A DNA stretch of 24,142 bases from DASPXK01 sp035637315 (GTDB lineage: Bacteria; Chloroflexota; UBA6077; JACCZL01), in the NCBI GenBank assembly GCA_035637315.1, contig DASPXK010000003.1, forward strand, positions 1 to 24,142. Reading direction: 5' to 3'. The position numbers and the translations under genes are program-made. The notes beneath the pieces are model-generated. The model did no database searches. It saw nothing but the letters and a program-made list of their open reading frames with translations, and was not told where the DNA came from. The first letter of the stretch is position 1; every line of letters starts with the position of its first letter. Below, in pieces: positions 15,274 to 22,604 of this stretch.

Positions 15274-16595
15274 CGCCGAATCACCCACAGGCACTGGGCG
15301 TACGTGACCAGGCGCAGGGCGAGCATCATGCCACCATAGGCAAGGGCTGCCCCAAGGGAGCCCCAAGCCTGGATGATCATGACCGACACAGGCAGCCCGA
15401 CGCACAGGATGGCCAGGCTGGCCCGAATGGGCAGGTCGGTGCGGCTATAGGTCCGGAAGACCGGACCGGACGCGATGCCCAGGCCGAGGGTAGCAGCATC
15501 CAACAGCAGCGCCAGGCTCAGCGGGGCCGCTGCCGCGAACAGCTCGCCATACAGGAGCGGGACCGCCAGCCAGGACGCGAGGGCGAAGGGCGTCGCGAGG
15601 ACGGCCGAGGCGAGCCCGCCGAGCAGCGTGACCCGCAAGAAGAACGCCCGGAGCTGGTCGGGCGCCTTGACGCGAAGCTGAGGCAGATCGACCATCAGCA
15701 GGCGCGAGATCGGGCTCAGCAGCACGGCTGGGATAGCCATGTAGCCGATCGCCACTCGTAAGAGGCCGACCTCCGCTACAGGCGCGAACAGCCCCAGCAG
15801 CAGGACCGGGACCAGGTTGTAGAGCGAGACCAGGTTCTTGTCGAAGGCTATCGAGAGCCCGAACTTGATCTCGGCCCACAGCGGCATAGCGGGTCGGATG
15901 GCGCCGAGCAGCAAGTGGCCAGTACTCGGGAGCAGCGGATCAGCCACCCTGAGGCGACTGTAGACCGCGAAGCCCAGGCCCAAGCCGATCAGGCTGGCTA
16001 CCACCTGACCCCAGAAGACGCCGATCACCCCCAGGCCCCCGAGCGCGAGCGCGACCGGCACGGAATAGGCGATCAGGTTGGTCACATTCTCGAACTTCAC
16101 CAGCGGCCCGAGGCGACGAGATGCCTGGAGCGCGATGACCGTCCAGCCGGGCACCACGGCCCAGAACCCCTGGACCAGAAAGAGCTGGAGAAGCAGTCCG
16201 AACTGGGGGTCGCCCGAGTACCGTTCGCCGATCCACGGCGCCAGGACGATGGCCGCCGGGAGCACCACCACGGATGTCAGCACACTCAGGAAGACGTAGA
16301 ACACGAGCGCATTTCGAACAGCCCGTGGATCGCCGGCGACGTGACCTTCGGCGAGATGAGTTGTGGCCGCGTAATCCTGGCCGAGCCGGCGCAGAAGTCC
16401 GATCGTGGTGCCGATTGAAATGACCAGGCTGTAGATGCCGTAGGCGTTCGGCCCCAGCGTCCGAGCGAGCAGCACCGACGCCAGGAAGCCGACGGAGGTC
16501 AATCCCAGCGAGCCGACTTGGAGCACGGCCGCCGCTCGCAGAAACGAGCCGCCGCCAAACCGTTCGGCTAGGCCCTCCAGGCGACCGCTCGGCAA
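15270..16595 (-). CDS. Wzx-like polysaccharide flippase of the MATE/MOP fold (441 aa)
   Basis: Integral membrane protein with about twelve to fourteen hydrophobic segments. It starts with an amphipathic helix and GSLGLTSVGFLASVLLARTL, then LGPNAYGIYSLVISIGTTIG, the classic N-terminal repeat of the polysaccharide transporter (MOP) superfamily that flips undecaprenyl-linked units. FGLSIAFDKNLVSLYNLVP and the GLFAPVAEVGLLRVAIGYMA block mark the second half. TTG 16595 lies 8 bases after the stop of the upstream glycosyltransferase, with only a weak GAGAG near it. ATG 16652, inside that gene, would add 19 residues with no recognisable content. Either start is possible. Being flanked by glycosyltransferases supports a Wzx-type role. 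Confidence 0.86.
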   Translation of the reverse strand: MPSGRLEGLAERFGGGSFLRAAAVLQVGSLGLTSVGFLASVLLARTLGPNAYGIYSLVISIGTTIGLLRRLGQDYAATTHLAEGHVAGDPRAVRNALVFYVFLSVLTSVVVLPAAIVLAPWIGERYSGDPQFGLLLQLFLVQGFWAVVPGWTVIALQASRRLGPLVKFENVTNLIAYSVPVALALGGLGVIGVFWGQVVASLIGLGLGFAVYSRLRVADPLLPSTGHLLLGAIRPAMPLWAEIKFGLSIAFDKNLVSLYNLVPVLLLGLFAPVAEVGLLRVAIGYMAIPAVLLSPISRLLMVDLPQLRVKAPDQLRAFFLRVTLLGGLASAVLATPFALASWLAVPLLYGELFAAAAPLSLALLLDAATLGLGIASGPVFRTYSRTDLPIRASLAILCVGLPVSVMIIQAWGSLGAALAYGGMMLALRLVTYAQCLWVIRR

Positions 16596-16602
16596 GCTCT
16601 CT

Positions 16603-17718
16603 TCAGCCGCCAAGCGCCCGCTCGTACAGGGCCAGGTACTCGGCGGCCACATTCGACCAGTCGCGGGCCATCGCCGTCTGGCGTCCGCGCTCGCCCATTC
16701 GGCGGGCAGCCGACGGGTCGTCGAGCAGTTGGAGAATCCGCGACGCTACGGCCTCCGAGTCGGCCTGCGGGGCCAGAAACCCGTTTTCGCCGTCCTGGAT
16801 CGCGTCCTCGGCGCCACAGCCGAGCGAGCCGACGACCGGCTTCCCATAAGCGTTTGCCTCCAGGTACGTCAGCCCAAAGCCCTCGAAGGCGGCGCCACTA
16901 TTGACGGGCGGCAGAATGAAGGCATCGCAGCGGCGGTACAGCGCATCCAGCCGCCCGTCGTCAATCCGCCCGGTAATCTCGACGTTGCCCTCCAGCCCCA
17001 GACGGCGGACCGACTCCTTGAGCAGATCGACGTATCGCCGATCGCGATCGTCGCCCACCATGAAGTACCGGACCTCTGGATAGCGCTCGCGTACGACGGC
17101 CAACGCCTCGACGGCCACGTGGTAGCCTTTGCGGGGCTTCAGGGCGCCCACGCCGAGCAGGATAGGCCCTCCGGAGATCGACTCCGCTGGCATGCCGTCC
17201 GGCCTCGGCAGCTCGAGCCCGTTGTTGATGACGGCCAGATTATCAAGTCGCAGGGCGTCCGCCATCCGGGTGCGCGTGAAGCGGCTGACGCACACGACCC
17301 CCCGGGCGCGCTGGAGCGCGCGTTGGAAGAGCGTCCGCGTTACGGGGTTGCCGCGGAGGGGGATCAGCCCGTAGGTCCCGTGGATGGTGACCAGATACGG
17401 CTGGACAAAGCCGAGCGAGGCCGCCAGCGCGTACGGCTCGACCAGGAAGTGGACCAGGTCCACGCCGCCAGCTCGGCGCAGCACCTGAACGAGGTTCCAG
17501 GCCATCGCCAGCGGTCGATCCAGTGGCGCCAGCGGCGTGCTCAAGCAGCGGATGATTTGAGCCCGGTCGAAGTCAGGCGGTGGGTCTGAGCGCCGCTCGG
17601 TCAGCACCCGCAGCTCGACGCCAAGCTCGCGCAGGCCCCGAACCAGCCCGAGGCTGTACCGCCCCCAGCCGCTGTCTGGCTGAAGCTGCCACGTGACTAC
17701 GCAGACTCTGGGCGGCAC
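16603..17718 (-). CDS. GT4-type glycosyltransferase (371 aa)
   Basis: Predicted GT-B glycosyltransferase. The N-terminal domain reads RVCVVTWQLQPDSGWGRYSL, an S-G-W-G variant of the acceptor loop seen in mannosyltransferase-like GT4 members. VTIHGTYGLIPL lies near residue 112 and VVCVSRFTRTRMA near 140. The C-terminal domain begins near residue 183 (PILLGVGALKPRKGYHV). E-x7-E is canonical (EGFGLTYLE), followed by ANAYGKPVVGSLGCG and IQDGENGFLAP. GTG 17718 immediately follows the TAG of the upstream gene. The stop TGA (16605-16603) precedes the flippase start. The donor is unknown, but the enzyme sits between other transferases and the exporter. Confidence 0.91.
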   Translation of the reverse strand: MPPRVCVVTWQLQPDSGWGRYSLGLVRGLRELGVELRVLTERRSDPPPDFDRAQIIRCLSTPLAPLDRPLAMAWNLVQVLRRAGGVDLVHFLVEPYALAASLGFVQPYLVTIHGTYGLIPLRGNPVTRTLFQRALQRARGVVCVSRFTRTRMADALRLDNLAVINNGLELPRPDGMPAESISGGPILLGVGALKPRKGYHVAVEALAVVRERYPEVRYFMVGDDRDRRYVDLLKESVRRLGLEGNVEITGRIDDGRLDALYRRCDAFILPPVNSGAAFEGFGLTYLEANAYGKPVVGSLGCGAEDAIQDGENGFLAPQADSEAVASRILQLLDDPSAARRMGERGRQTAMARDWSNVAAEYLALYERALGG

Positions 17719-18984
17719 CTACAGGAACTCAAGCAGGCGGGCCGCCCGGGCGTCCCACGTGTAAGCACGGACGTCCTGGCGCGCCTGGCTGCCCAGCCGA
17801 CGCGCCAGTGCCGGCTCGGCCAGCAGCCGTTCGATCGCTTGGGCCAGCGCGGCCGGGTCGTCGGGCGGAACGAGCAAGGCGTTATCACCCTGGCGCAGGA
17901 CCTCACGCACGGATGGCAGATCGGAAGCGACTATCGGCGCGCCCGAGGCCATGTAGTCGAACAGCTTCAACGGTGAAGTGAAGTAGCGAGCGGCCGGCTC
18001 GTCGGGCAGGGGCAGAACGACGACGGAGGCATTGGAAAGCTCCTGGGCGACTCGACCGTACGGCACGTAGCCCCGAAACTCGATCCGATCAGCGGTCCCC
18101 AGCCGGCGCGCCCGATCTGCCAGCTCGGCGATCTCTGGATCGGAGCCGCGCCCGTTCGGCAAGCCTCCGACCACGACGAACCGAGCCTGGCTGACGCGGG
18201 CGCTCGCCTCGACCAGCAGCCCGGCCCCCTTCCACGGATAGAGCTGCCCGAGGTAGTACACCGCGGGGGTCGGGGGTCCGACCCCTCCCCCAGCCCCTCC
18301 CTGAAGCGGAGAGGGGAGCTGATCCCCCCTCTCCGCGTCGGGGAGGGTGTTAGGGGGAGGGGTAAATGCCCTCGTGCCGTCCGCTATCGTCCGGACCTTC
18401 GAAGGCTCCAGGCCGTAGCTGTCCAGTAGGATCTGGCGCGCGCACTCGGTGATCGTGACGATGCGGTCAGCCCGCTCGAACACCTTCGCCTCCAGGCGCC
18501 GCAGGCGGCCCGCCGCGGTCGGCGCCAGGTTGGACCGCGGCGCACGGGAGCGAGCCTCGAAAGATGGCAAGCCATGGACCTCGAACCCGAGCCGCGCGCC
18601 GGCCGCGTGGGCCGGCCCGCCGGCCAGAGCGGCGGTCCGAAGATCGCGCGCGTAGACTAGGTCGGGCCGGCCCAACAGCAGCTCGCGGGGCGCAACGACT
18701 GCCAGTCCAAGCAGGTAGCTCGCCTGCCAGAGCCGGGTGAAGCGCCGAAGCACCGCGGGCGGGGACGTGGGCGGGATTCGCAGCACAGGCAGCCCAATAA
18801 ATCGCAGTCGCGGATGGGGCGCCAGGCCGAAAGCCGCCAGCCCGCGCTCGGGGCGACCGCGCCGGCCAACGACCAGTGTAACCTCGGCACCGGCGCGGGC
18901 CAGCGCATGGCACGTGTTGACGATCTGAATCGCCCGCGCCTTGGGCTGCGGAAAGTCCGTACTTCCGAGATAGAGGAGGCGCAT
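17719..18984 (-). CDS. GT4-type glycosyltransferase, tandem paralogue A, with repeat-encoded linker (421 aa)
   Basis: Predicted GT-B glycosyltransferase. It opens MRLLYLGSTDFPQPKARAIQ and has GFEVHGLPSFEARSR near residue 133. The C-terminal domain starts near residue 241 with VYYLGQLYPWKG. The donor site is of the YFTSPLKLFDYMASG type instead of E-x7-E, followed by PIVASDLPSVREVL. The same landmarks occur in the neighbour at 19008-20309, so the two are tandem paralogues. This copy has about 20 more residues in the interdomain linker, roughly residues 207-238, reading PSPLQGGAGGGVG. They are encoded by a G+C-rich palindrome. ATG 18984 lies just after a heptanucleotide palindrome; the next gene's GTG directly follows this stop. 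Confidence 0.9.
   Translation of the reverse strand: MRLLYLGSTDFPQPKARAIQIVNTCHALARAGAEVTLVVGRRGRPERGLAAFGLAPHPRLRFIGLPVLRIPPTSPPAVLRRFTRLWQASYLLGLAVVAPRELLLGRPDLVYARDLRTAALAGGPAHAAGARLGFEVHGLPSFEARSRAPRSNLAPTAAGRLRRLEAKVFERADRIVTITECARQILLDSYGLEPSKVRTIADGTRAFTPPPNTLPDAERGDQLPSPLQGGAGGGVGPPTPAVYYLGQLYPWKGAGLLVEASARVSQARFVVVGGLPNGRGSDPEIAELADRARRLGTADRIEFRGYVPYGRVAQELSNASVVVLPLPDEPAARYFTSPLKLFDYMASGAPIVASDLPSVREVLRQGDNALLVPPDDPAALAQAIERLLAEPALARRLGSQARQDVRAYTWDARAARLLEFL
18280..18363 (-). repeat. Imperfect G+C-rich inverted repeat inside a coding region
   Basis: The left arm (about 18280-18316, beginning ACCCCTCCCCCAG and ending GCGGAGAGGGG) and the right arm (about 18324-18363, ending TTAGGGGGAGGGGT) are imperfect reverse complements across a 7-base centre. 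The sequence is different from the palindrome at 10084-10175 but has the same size class and the same CCCT/AGGG character. It sits in the linker between the two domains of a glycosyltransferase and is read through in frame. Confidence 0.75.
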
Positions 18985-18990
18985 GGCGAG

Positions 18991-19065
18991 CAGTCAGCTA
19001 TCAGCAATCAGCATGTGGACCGATCGGAGCCTGACGGCTGACGGCTGACTGCTGACTGCTGACGG
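18991..19065 (-). repeat. Inverted heptanucleotide array between tandem paralogues
   Basis: On the plus strand, CAGTCAG, CTATCAG and CAATCAG (18991-19011) are followed by a non-repetitive centre, then CTGACGG, CTGACGG, CTGACTG, CTGACTG and CTGACGG (19031-19065). The two sides are complementary in kind (TCAG against CTGA). The stop codon of the upstream glycosyltransferase (TGA, 19010-19008) lies inside the array. The array fills the gap between the two paralogous glycosyltransferases. Confidence 0.82.
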
Positions 19066-20309
19066 CTTGGAATCAGCGGCTCGACGGCCTCGATTATACG
19101 CTCGGCTCGCCGGTCCCAGGTGTACGCTCGCACGTCCTGGAACGCTCGGCCGCGAAGGCGGTCAGCCAGGAGGGGGTCGGCCAGCAGACGCGAGATCGCG
19201 TGGGCCAGGGCTCGGGGGCCGCCGGGCGGCACCAGCAAGGCGTTCTCGCCATCCACCAACACCTCGCGCAGGGCCGGCAGGTCTGACGCCACGATCGGCA
19301 CGCCCGCAGCCATGTACTCGAACAGTTTTAGCGGCGATGTGAAGTATCTGGACATGAGAAGCTCCGGGAGTGGCAGCACCGCCACAGCTGCCGCCGACAG
19401 CCTGGGGCGGACCTCGGCGTGGGGAATGAACCCGGCGAAATGGACCCGCGGCGCGACCCCTGCGCGCCGAGCTAGCGCGCGACAGGCCTGCAAGTCCGGG
19501 TCGGGCCCGTTCGCCGGCCCGAGACCTCCGAACACGGTCAGGTGAACGTTGTCCAGCTTGGCCAGCGCCAGGAGTAGCGTGTCCACTCCCTTCCAGGGGT
19601 AGAGCTGGCCGGCGTAGACGACCTCGCGGCTAGCGGGATCACGGGCCGGCAGCGGGCCGCTCGGGGGGGCGGTCCCGTCGGGCACGACGGCCATCCTGGA
19701 TGGTGGGACGCCGAACTCCTGCCCCAGCAAGTCCGCGCAGCAGCGGGTCAGGGGCAGCAGCAGGTCCGCCTGGGCCAAGACGCTCCGCTCGAGTCGGCGC
19801 GTTCGGGCGGCGACCCCCCGCAAGCGTTCCGGCTCAAGCGAGCGATTGTCGCGCGGCCGGGTCGAGAACAGCTCATGGACCTCGTAGACGACGGGCAGTC
19901 GGTGGAAATGGCGGGCGCGCAGAAAGATCCAGGCCAGCCGTGGGTCACGCACCAGGAGTGCATCGGGTCGGAACCCGCCGCGCAACAGGTCGAAGAGGCA
20001 AGCGGCGCCATAGGACCAGTTCGTCAGGGCGAGTCGAGCGTGGATGCCGAGGCCTGGTAGTCGGCCGGGTCGCACCACCGGCAGCGGGACGATTTGGAGC
20101 TCAGGATGAGGCGCCAGGCCGTACGCGGCTAGGGTAGTCTCGAGCTCGGCCGCGCCTAGCCGCGACCGTTGTGTGAGCAGCCGGACGCACCAGCCAGCCC
20201 GCGCCAACGCGTGGGCGGTGTGCAGGCTCTGGATGGCCCTAGCCTGTGGAGCCGGGAAGTCGAACCCGCCGACGTACAGCAGGCCGGCCGAGCGATGTGG
20301 GTGGCTCAT
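19008..20309 (-). CDS. GT4-type glycosyltransferase, tandem paralogue B, repeat-derived C-terminus (433 aa)
   Basis: Predicted GT-B glycosyltransferase, paralogous to the gene at 17719-18984. It opens LLYVGGFDFPAPQARAIQSL and has VYEVHELFSTRPRDNRSLE near residue 140. The C-terminal domain begins VVYAGQLYPWKGVDTLL, and the donor-site segment is YFTSPLKLFEYMAAG, then PIVASDLPALREVL. The linker before VVYAG is short, with no palindrome. After YTWDRRAERIIEAVEPLIP the last ~20 residues (RQQSAVSRQPSGSDRSTC) are encoded by the heptanucleotide array, which also supplies the stop. The paralogue ends right after the equivalent helix, which supports the view that the tail is extra. ATG 20309 overlaps the upstream stop. 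Confidence 0.9.
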   Translation of the reverse strand: MSHPHRSAGLLYVGGFDFPAPQARAIQSLHTAHALARAGWCVRLLTQRSRLGAAELETTLAAYGLAPHPELQIVPLPVVRPGRLPGLGIHARLALTNWSYGAACLFDLLRGGFRPDALLVRDPRLAWIFLRARHFHRLPVVYEVHELFSTRPRDNRSLEPERLRGVAARTRRLERSVLAQADLLLPLTRCCADLLGQEFGVPPSRMAVVPDGTAPPSGPLPARDPASREVVYAGQLYPWKGVDTLLLALAKLDNVHLTVFGGLGPANGPDPDLQACRALARRAGVAPRVHFAGFIPHAEVRPRLSAAAVAVLPLPELLMSRYFTSPLKLFEYMAAGVPIVASDLPALREVLVDGENALLVPPGGPRALAHAISRLLADPLLADRLRGRAFQDVRAYTWDRRAERIIEAVEPLIPSRQQSAVSRQPSGSDRSTC

Positions 20310-21367
20310 GGTCCGCTGGCCCGGGCCGCGACCATCTGGACCACCCCGTCCGCCAGGTGATCGAGGCTGTGCTCGCGCTCGATCAGGCCTCGGAGCCCCA
20401 GCGCAAGCTCACGACGCTCGCCTGCATCTCGACCGAGCCAGTCGCGCAGCCGTTCCGCGAGCCTAGGCCCGTCCCCGGTCGGGAAGCTCAGCTGTTCCCA
20501 GCACCGGCCGAGCAGCTCACGAAACGCCGCGTTGCAGACGATCGGCACGACTCCGCAGGCCGCCGCCTCGAGCGCGGCCTTGTCCAGACTGCCGGTCCGG
20601 CTGCAGCTCGCGAAGAGCGTTGCGGTCTGGTAGCGGGCCGGCATCCGCGAGTACGGCACGCCCTCGACGAAACGCACCCGCTCGCCCAGCCCGGGCCGGC
20701 CCGCGCGCCGCTGGAGTTGGGCCAGATGTCTCGCCTCCCCTTCCGAGTGGACGCCCCCGATCAGCTCGACGCAGGGCATTTCCGGCAGACGCGAGAGGCC
20801 ATCAAGCAGCGTCTCGTAGTCCTTGATCGGCGAGAAGCGCCCGACGCTCAGGAGCTTTGGCGGGACCGTCGTTCGATTCTCCAGGGGGACGAACCGTTCG
20901 GTGTCGATCCCCTGGCCCGTGAGCCACACCTTGCGGCTTGGGATCCGGAATCCCTCCGGTGTCGAGGTGCCGACCCCATCCACGAGGGCGTGGCTCAGGC
21001 GCAGCATCGGGCTGACGTGGCCGTGGGCGTACCACAGGAACAGCGGGCAGCCTGCGAGGCGGGCCAGTGGGGCGGCCGCGACCGCGAACAGCGGGCCCAT
21101 ATGGGCAAGCACGGCGTCGACGCGGTGCCCCAGGCAGAGGCGGCCCACCAGCCGCTGAAGGCGGGCCAGCCAGAGCGCCTTGTCCGCCGTCTTCCCCTTG
21201 CCGAGACTGGCGAAGCGCACATTGGTGGGCAGGGGGGGATCGCCGTCCCAGAGCGCGACTACGTATAGGCTTTCAACGCGCCGCGCCAGGGCGCCGACCC
21301 AGGCATGGACGTGGCCAAACAGGTCGTCGTTCGGGTCGACCTTGGGCGTGATCAGCAGCAGCCTCAC
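20306..21367 (-). CDS. GT4-like glycosyltransferase with atypical donor motif (353 aa)
   Basis: Predicted GT-B glycosyltransferase. The N-terminal domain opens VRLLLITPKVDPNDDLFGHV with no GG loop, then HMGPLFAVAAAPLARLAG and FLWYAHGHVS around residues 108-135. The C-terminal domain starts near residue 190 (PKLLSVGRFSPIKDYETLL). The region of the usual E-x7-E reads TGSLDKAALEAAACG: the second Glu is kept but the first position is Gly, with Asp nearby. This G-S-L-D-K variant is known in some GT4 relatives, so activity is not ruled out. GTG 21367 overlaps the upstream TGA as GTGA, and the stop overlaps the next ATG. Substrate unknown. Confidence 0.88.
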   Translation of the reverse strand: MRLLLITPKVDPNDDLFGHVHAWVGALARRVESLYVVALWDGDPPLPTNVRFASLGKGKTADKALWLARLQRLVGRLCLGHRVDAVLAHMGPLFAVAAAPLARLAGCPLFLWYAHGHVSPMLRLSHALVDGVGTSTPEGFRIPSRKVWLTGQGIDTERFVPLENRTTVPPKLLSVGRFSPIKDYETLLDGLSRLPEMPCVELIGGVHSEGEARHLAQLQRRAGRPGLGERVRFVEGVPYSRMPARYQTATLFASCSRTGSLDKAALEAAACGVVPIVCNAAFRELLGRCWEQLSFPTGDGPRLAERLRDWLGRDAGERRELALGLRGLIEREHSLDHLADGVVQMVAARASGP

Positions 21368-22599
21368 GGGGCGACTCCGACGGCCTCGTAGAACACGGCC
21401 AGCGTCTGATCGACCATCCGCTCCACGCTGCGCCCCTCGGCGCCACGGCGGGCGGCCGTGGCGAGTCGGCCCGCCAGCTCATGATCCTCGAGCAGACGCA
21501 GCACGGCGCGCTCAGTGGCGGGCACATCCTTGTAGGGGACGAGCAGGCCGTTCTCGGCGTCTTTAACCAGCTCGACGTTGCCGCCCGCGCTCGAGGCGAC
21601 GACCGGCAAACCGGCCGCCATCGCTTCGAGCAGCACGTGCGAGAGGCCCTCGTAGCCCGAGCACAGGGCGAGTACGTCGGCCGCGCGCAGGTAGGCGCCG
21701 ACCTGTTCGTACGGCACCTCGCCGACGAAGTGCACCGCGTCGGTAGGGCCTTGCGACGCCAGCGACTCCAGGCGACAGCGGTCCGGACCGTCGCCGACGA
21801 CGACCAGGCAGACCGGCTTGCCGTAGCTGCGAATGCGTCGCGTCGTCTCGATGAGGGTATCGATACCCTTCCAGACGGTCAGGCGAGCGATCGTCAGCAC
21901 GACCCATGCGCTCGGGTCGAGTCCTAGGCGGATCCGCGCTCCGGCTGGGTCCAGGTCTAGATAGGCGGTCGGGTCGGCGACCGCGTTCGGCACGACCCGC
22001 ACCCGGGCCGGGTCGACCCCCCAGCCTGCGACGTAGCGCGCTACGTAGCGGCTGGGGACCAGCACCAGGTCGGCCCGTCGAGCGTAGGCTGCTTGCAGCC
22101 AGCGGACTGCCTCGGCCCGCGCACCGTGGGGCTCGGAGTGAAATCGCTCCAGCGGCTCGTCGGGCGGCACCAATCCGTGGCGGACGGCGTATTCCCAGGC
22201 GAAGTCGCCCACGATCTTCATCACCAGCGGCTTCCGCAGGCCCAGGTTGGCGAGCATGGCCGGCAGGCCGTAGTCGTTGACGAAGAGCAGATCGGCGTGT
22301 CGGCCGGAGCGCCACAACTCACGAGTGAAGAGCGAGAGCCGAACGACCGGCGGCAGCCGCCGCGGGACACGGTTGACGGGATACGGGTACCGCCGTCGAG
22401 ACGGCGCATCGCCGTACGTGACGACCTCGACGTGATGGCCCCTGGCGGCCAGCTCACGGCCGAGCGCGAGCAGGTACGTCGGCGGGCCCCCGCTATCGGG
22501 ATGAAACGTGCCGGACGCGATGCAGATACGGAGGCGCGGGCCAGTCAGCCTTGAACCCTCCAGCAGGGCCGCCGAGCGTCCGGGAAGTATACGATTCAC
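21364..22599 (-). CDS. GT4-type glycosyltransferase, first gene of the minus-strand series (411 aa or 394 aa)
   Basis: Predicted GT-B glycosyltransferase. After an unremarkable leader, the fold begins at LRICIASGTFHPDSGGPPTY with the S-G-G-P-P acceptor loop. VMKIVGDFAWEYAVRHGLV lies near residue 125, and the C-terminal domain begins AWVVLTIARLTVWKGIDTL near 232. E-x7-E is canonical (EGLSHVLLE), followed by MAAGLPVVASSAGG. GTG 22599 gives the longest protein. A TATACT hexamer at 22591-22586 lies inside that leader, while GGAGGG (22561-22556) is 7 bases before CTG 22548, so a CTG start for a 394-residue protein is a real alternative. It is divergent from the ABC ATPase gene. Confidence 0.88.
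   Translation of the reverse strand: MNRILPGRSAALLEGSRLTGPRLRICIASGTFHPDSGGPPTYLLALGRELAARGHHVEVVTYGDAPSRRRYPYPVNRVPRRLPPVVRLSLFTRELWRSGRHADLLFVNDYGLPAMLANLGLRKPLVMKIVGDFAWEYAVRHGLVPPDEPLERFHSEPHGARAEAVRWLQAAYARRADLVLVPSRYVARYVAGWGVDPARVRVVPNAVADPTAYLDLDPAGARIRLGLDPSAWVVLTIARLTVWKGIDTLIETTRRIRSYGKPVCLVVVGDGPDRCRLESLASQGPTDAVHFVGEVPYEQVGAYLRAADVLALCSGYEGLSHVLLEAMAAGLPVVASSAGGNVELVKDAENGLLVPYKDVPATERAVLRLLEDHELAGRLATAARRGAEGRSVERMVDQTLAVFYEAVGVAP
22586..22593. promoter_or_regulatory. Possible overlapping divergent -10 elements
   Basis: The sequence AGTATACG gives TATACT on the minus strand (22591-22586) and TATACG on the plus strand (22588-22593), between the two divergent genes. On the plus strand it ends 11 bases before ATG 22605, which would make a nearly leaderless message. 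On the minus strand it would fit a start downstream of GTG 22599. No convincing -35 hexamer is visible on either strand, so this is only a candidate. Confidence 0.3.
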
Positions 22600-22604
22600 A
22601 CGCC

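Noticed and set aside
15274..15405. N-terminal extension of the cysteine-cluster glycosyltransferase
   Set aside because: It overlaps the flippase gene, shows no conserved content, and ATG 15273 gives the usual ATGA overlap.
19700..20137. 145-codon plus-strand open frame
   Set aside because: Antisense to a complete glycosyltransferase, with composition typical of a shadow frame.
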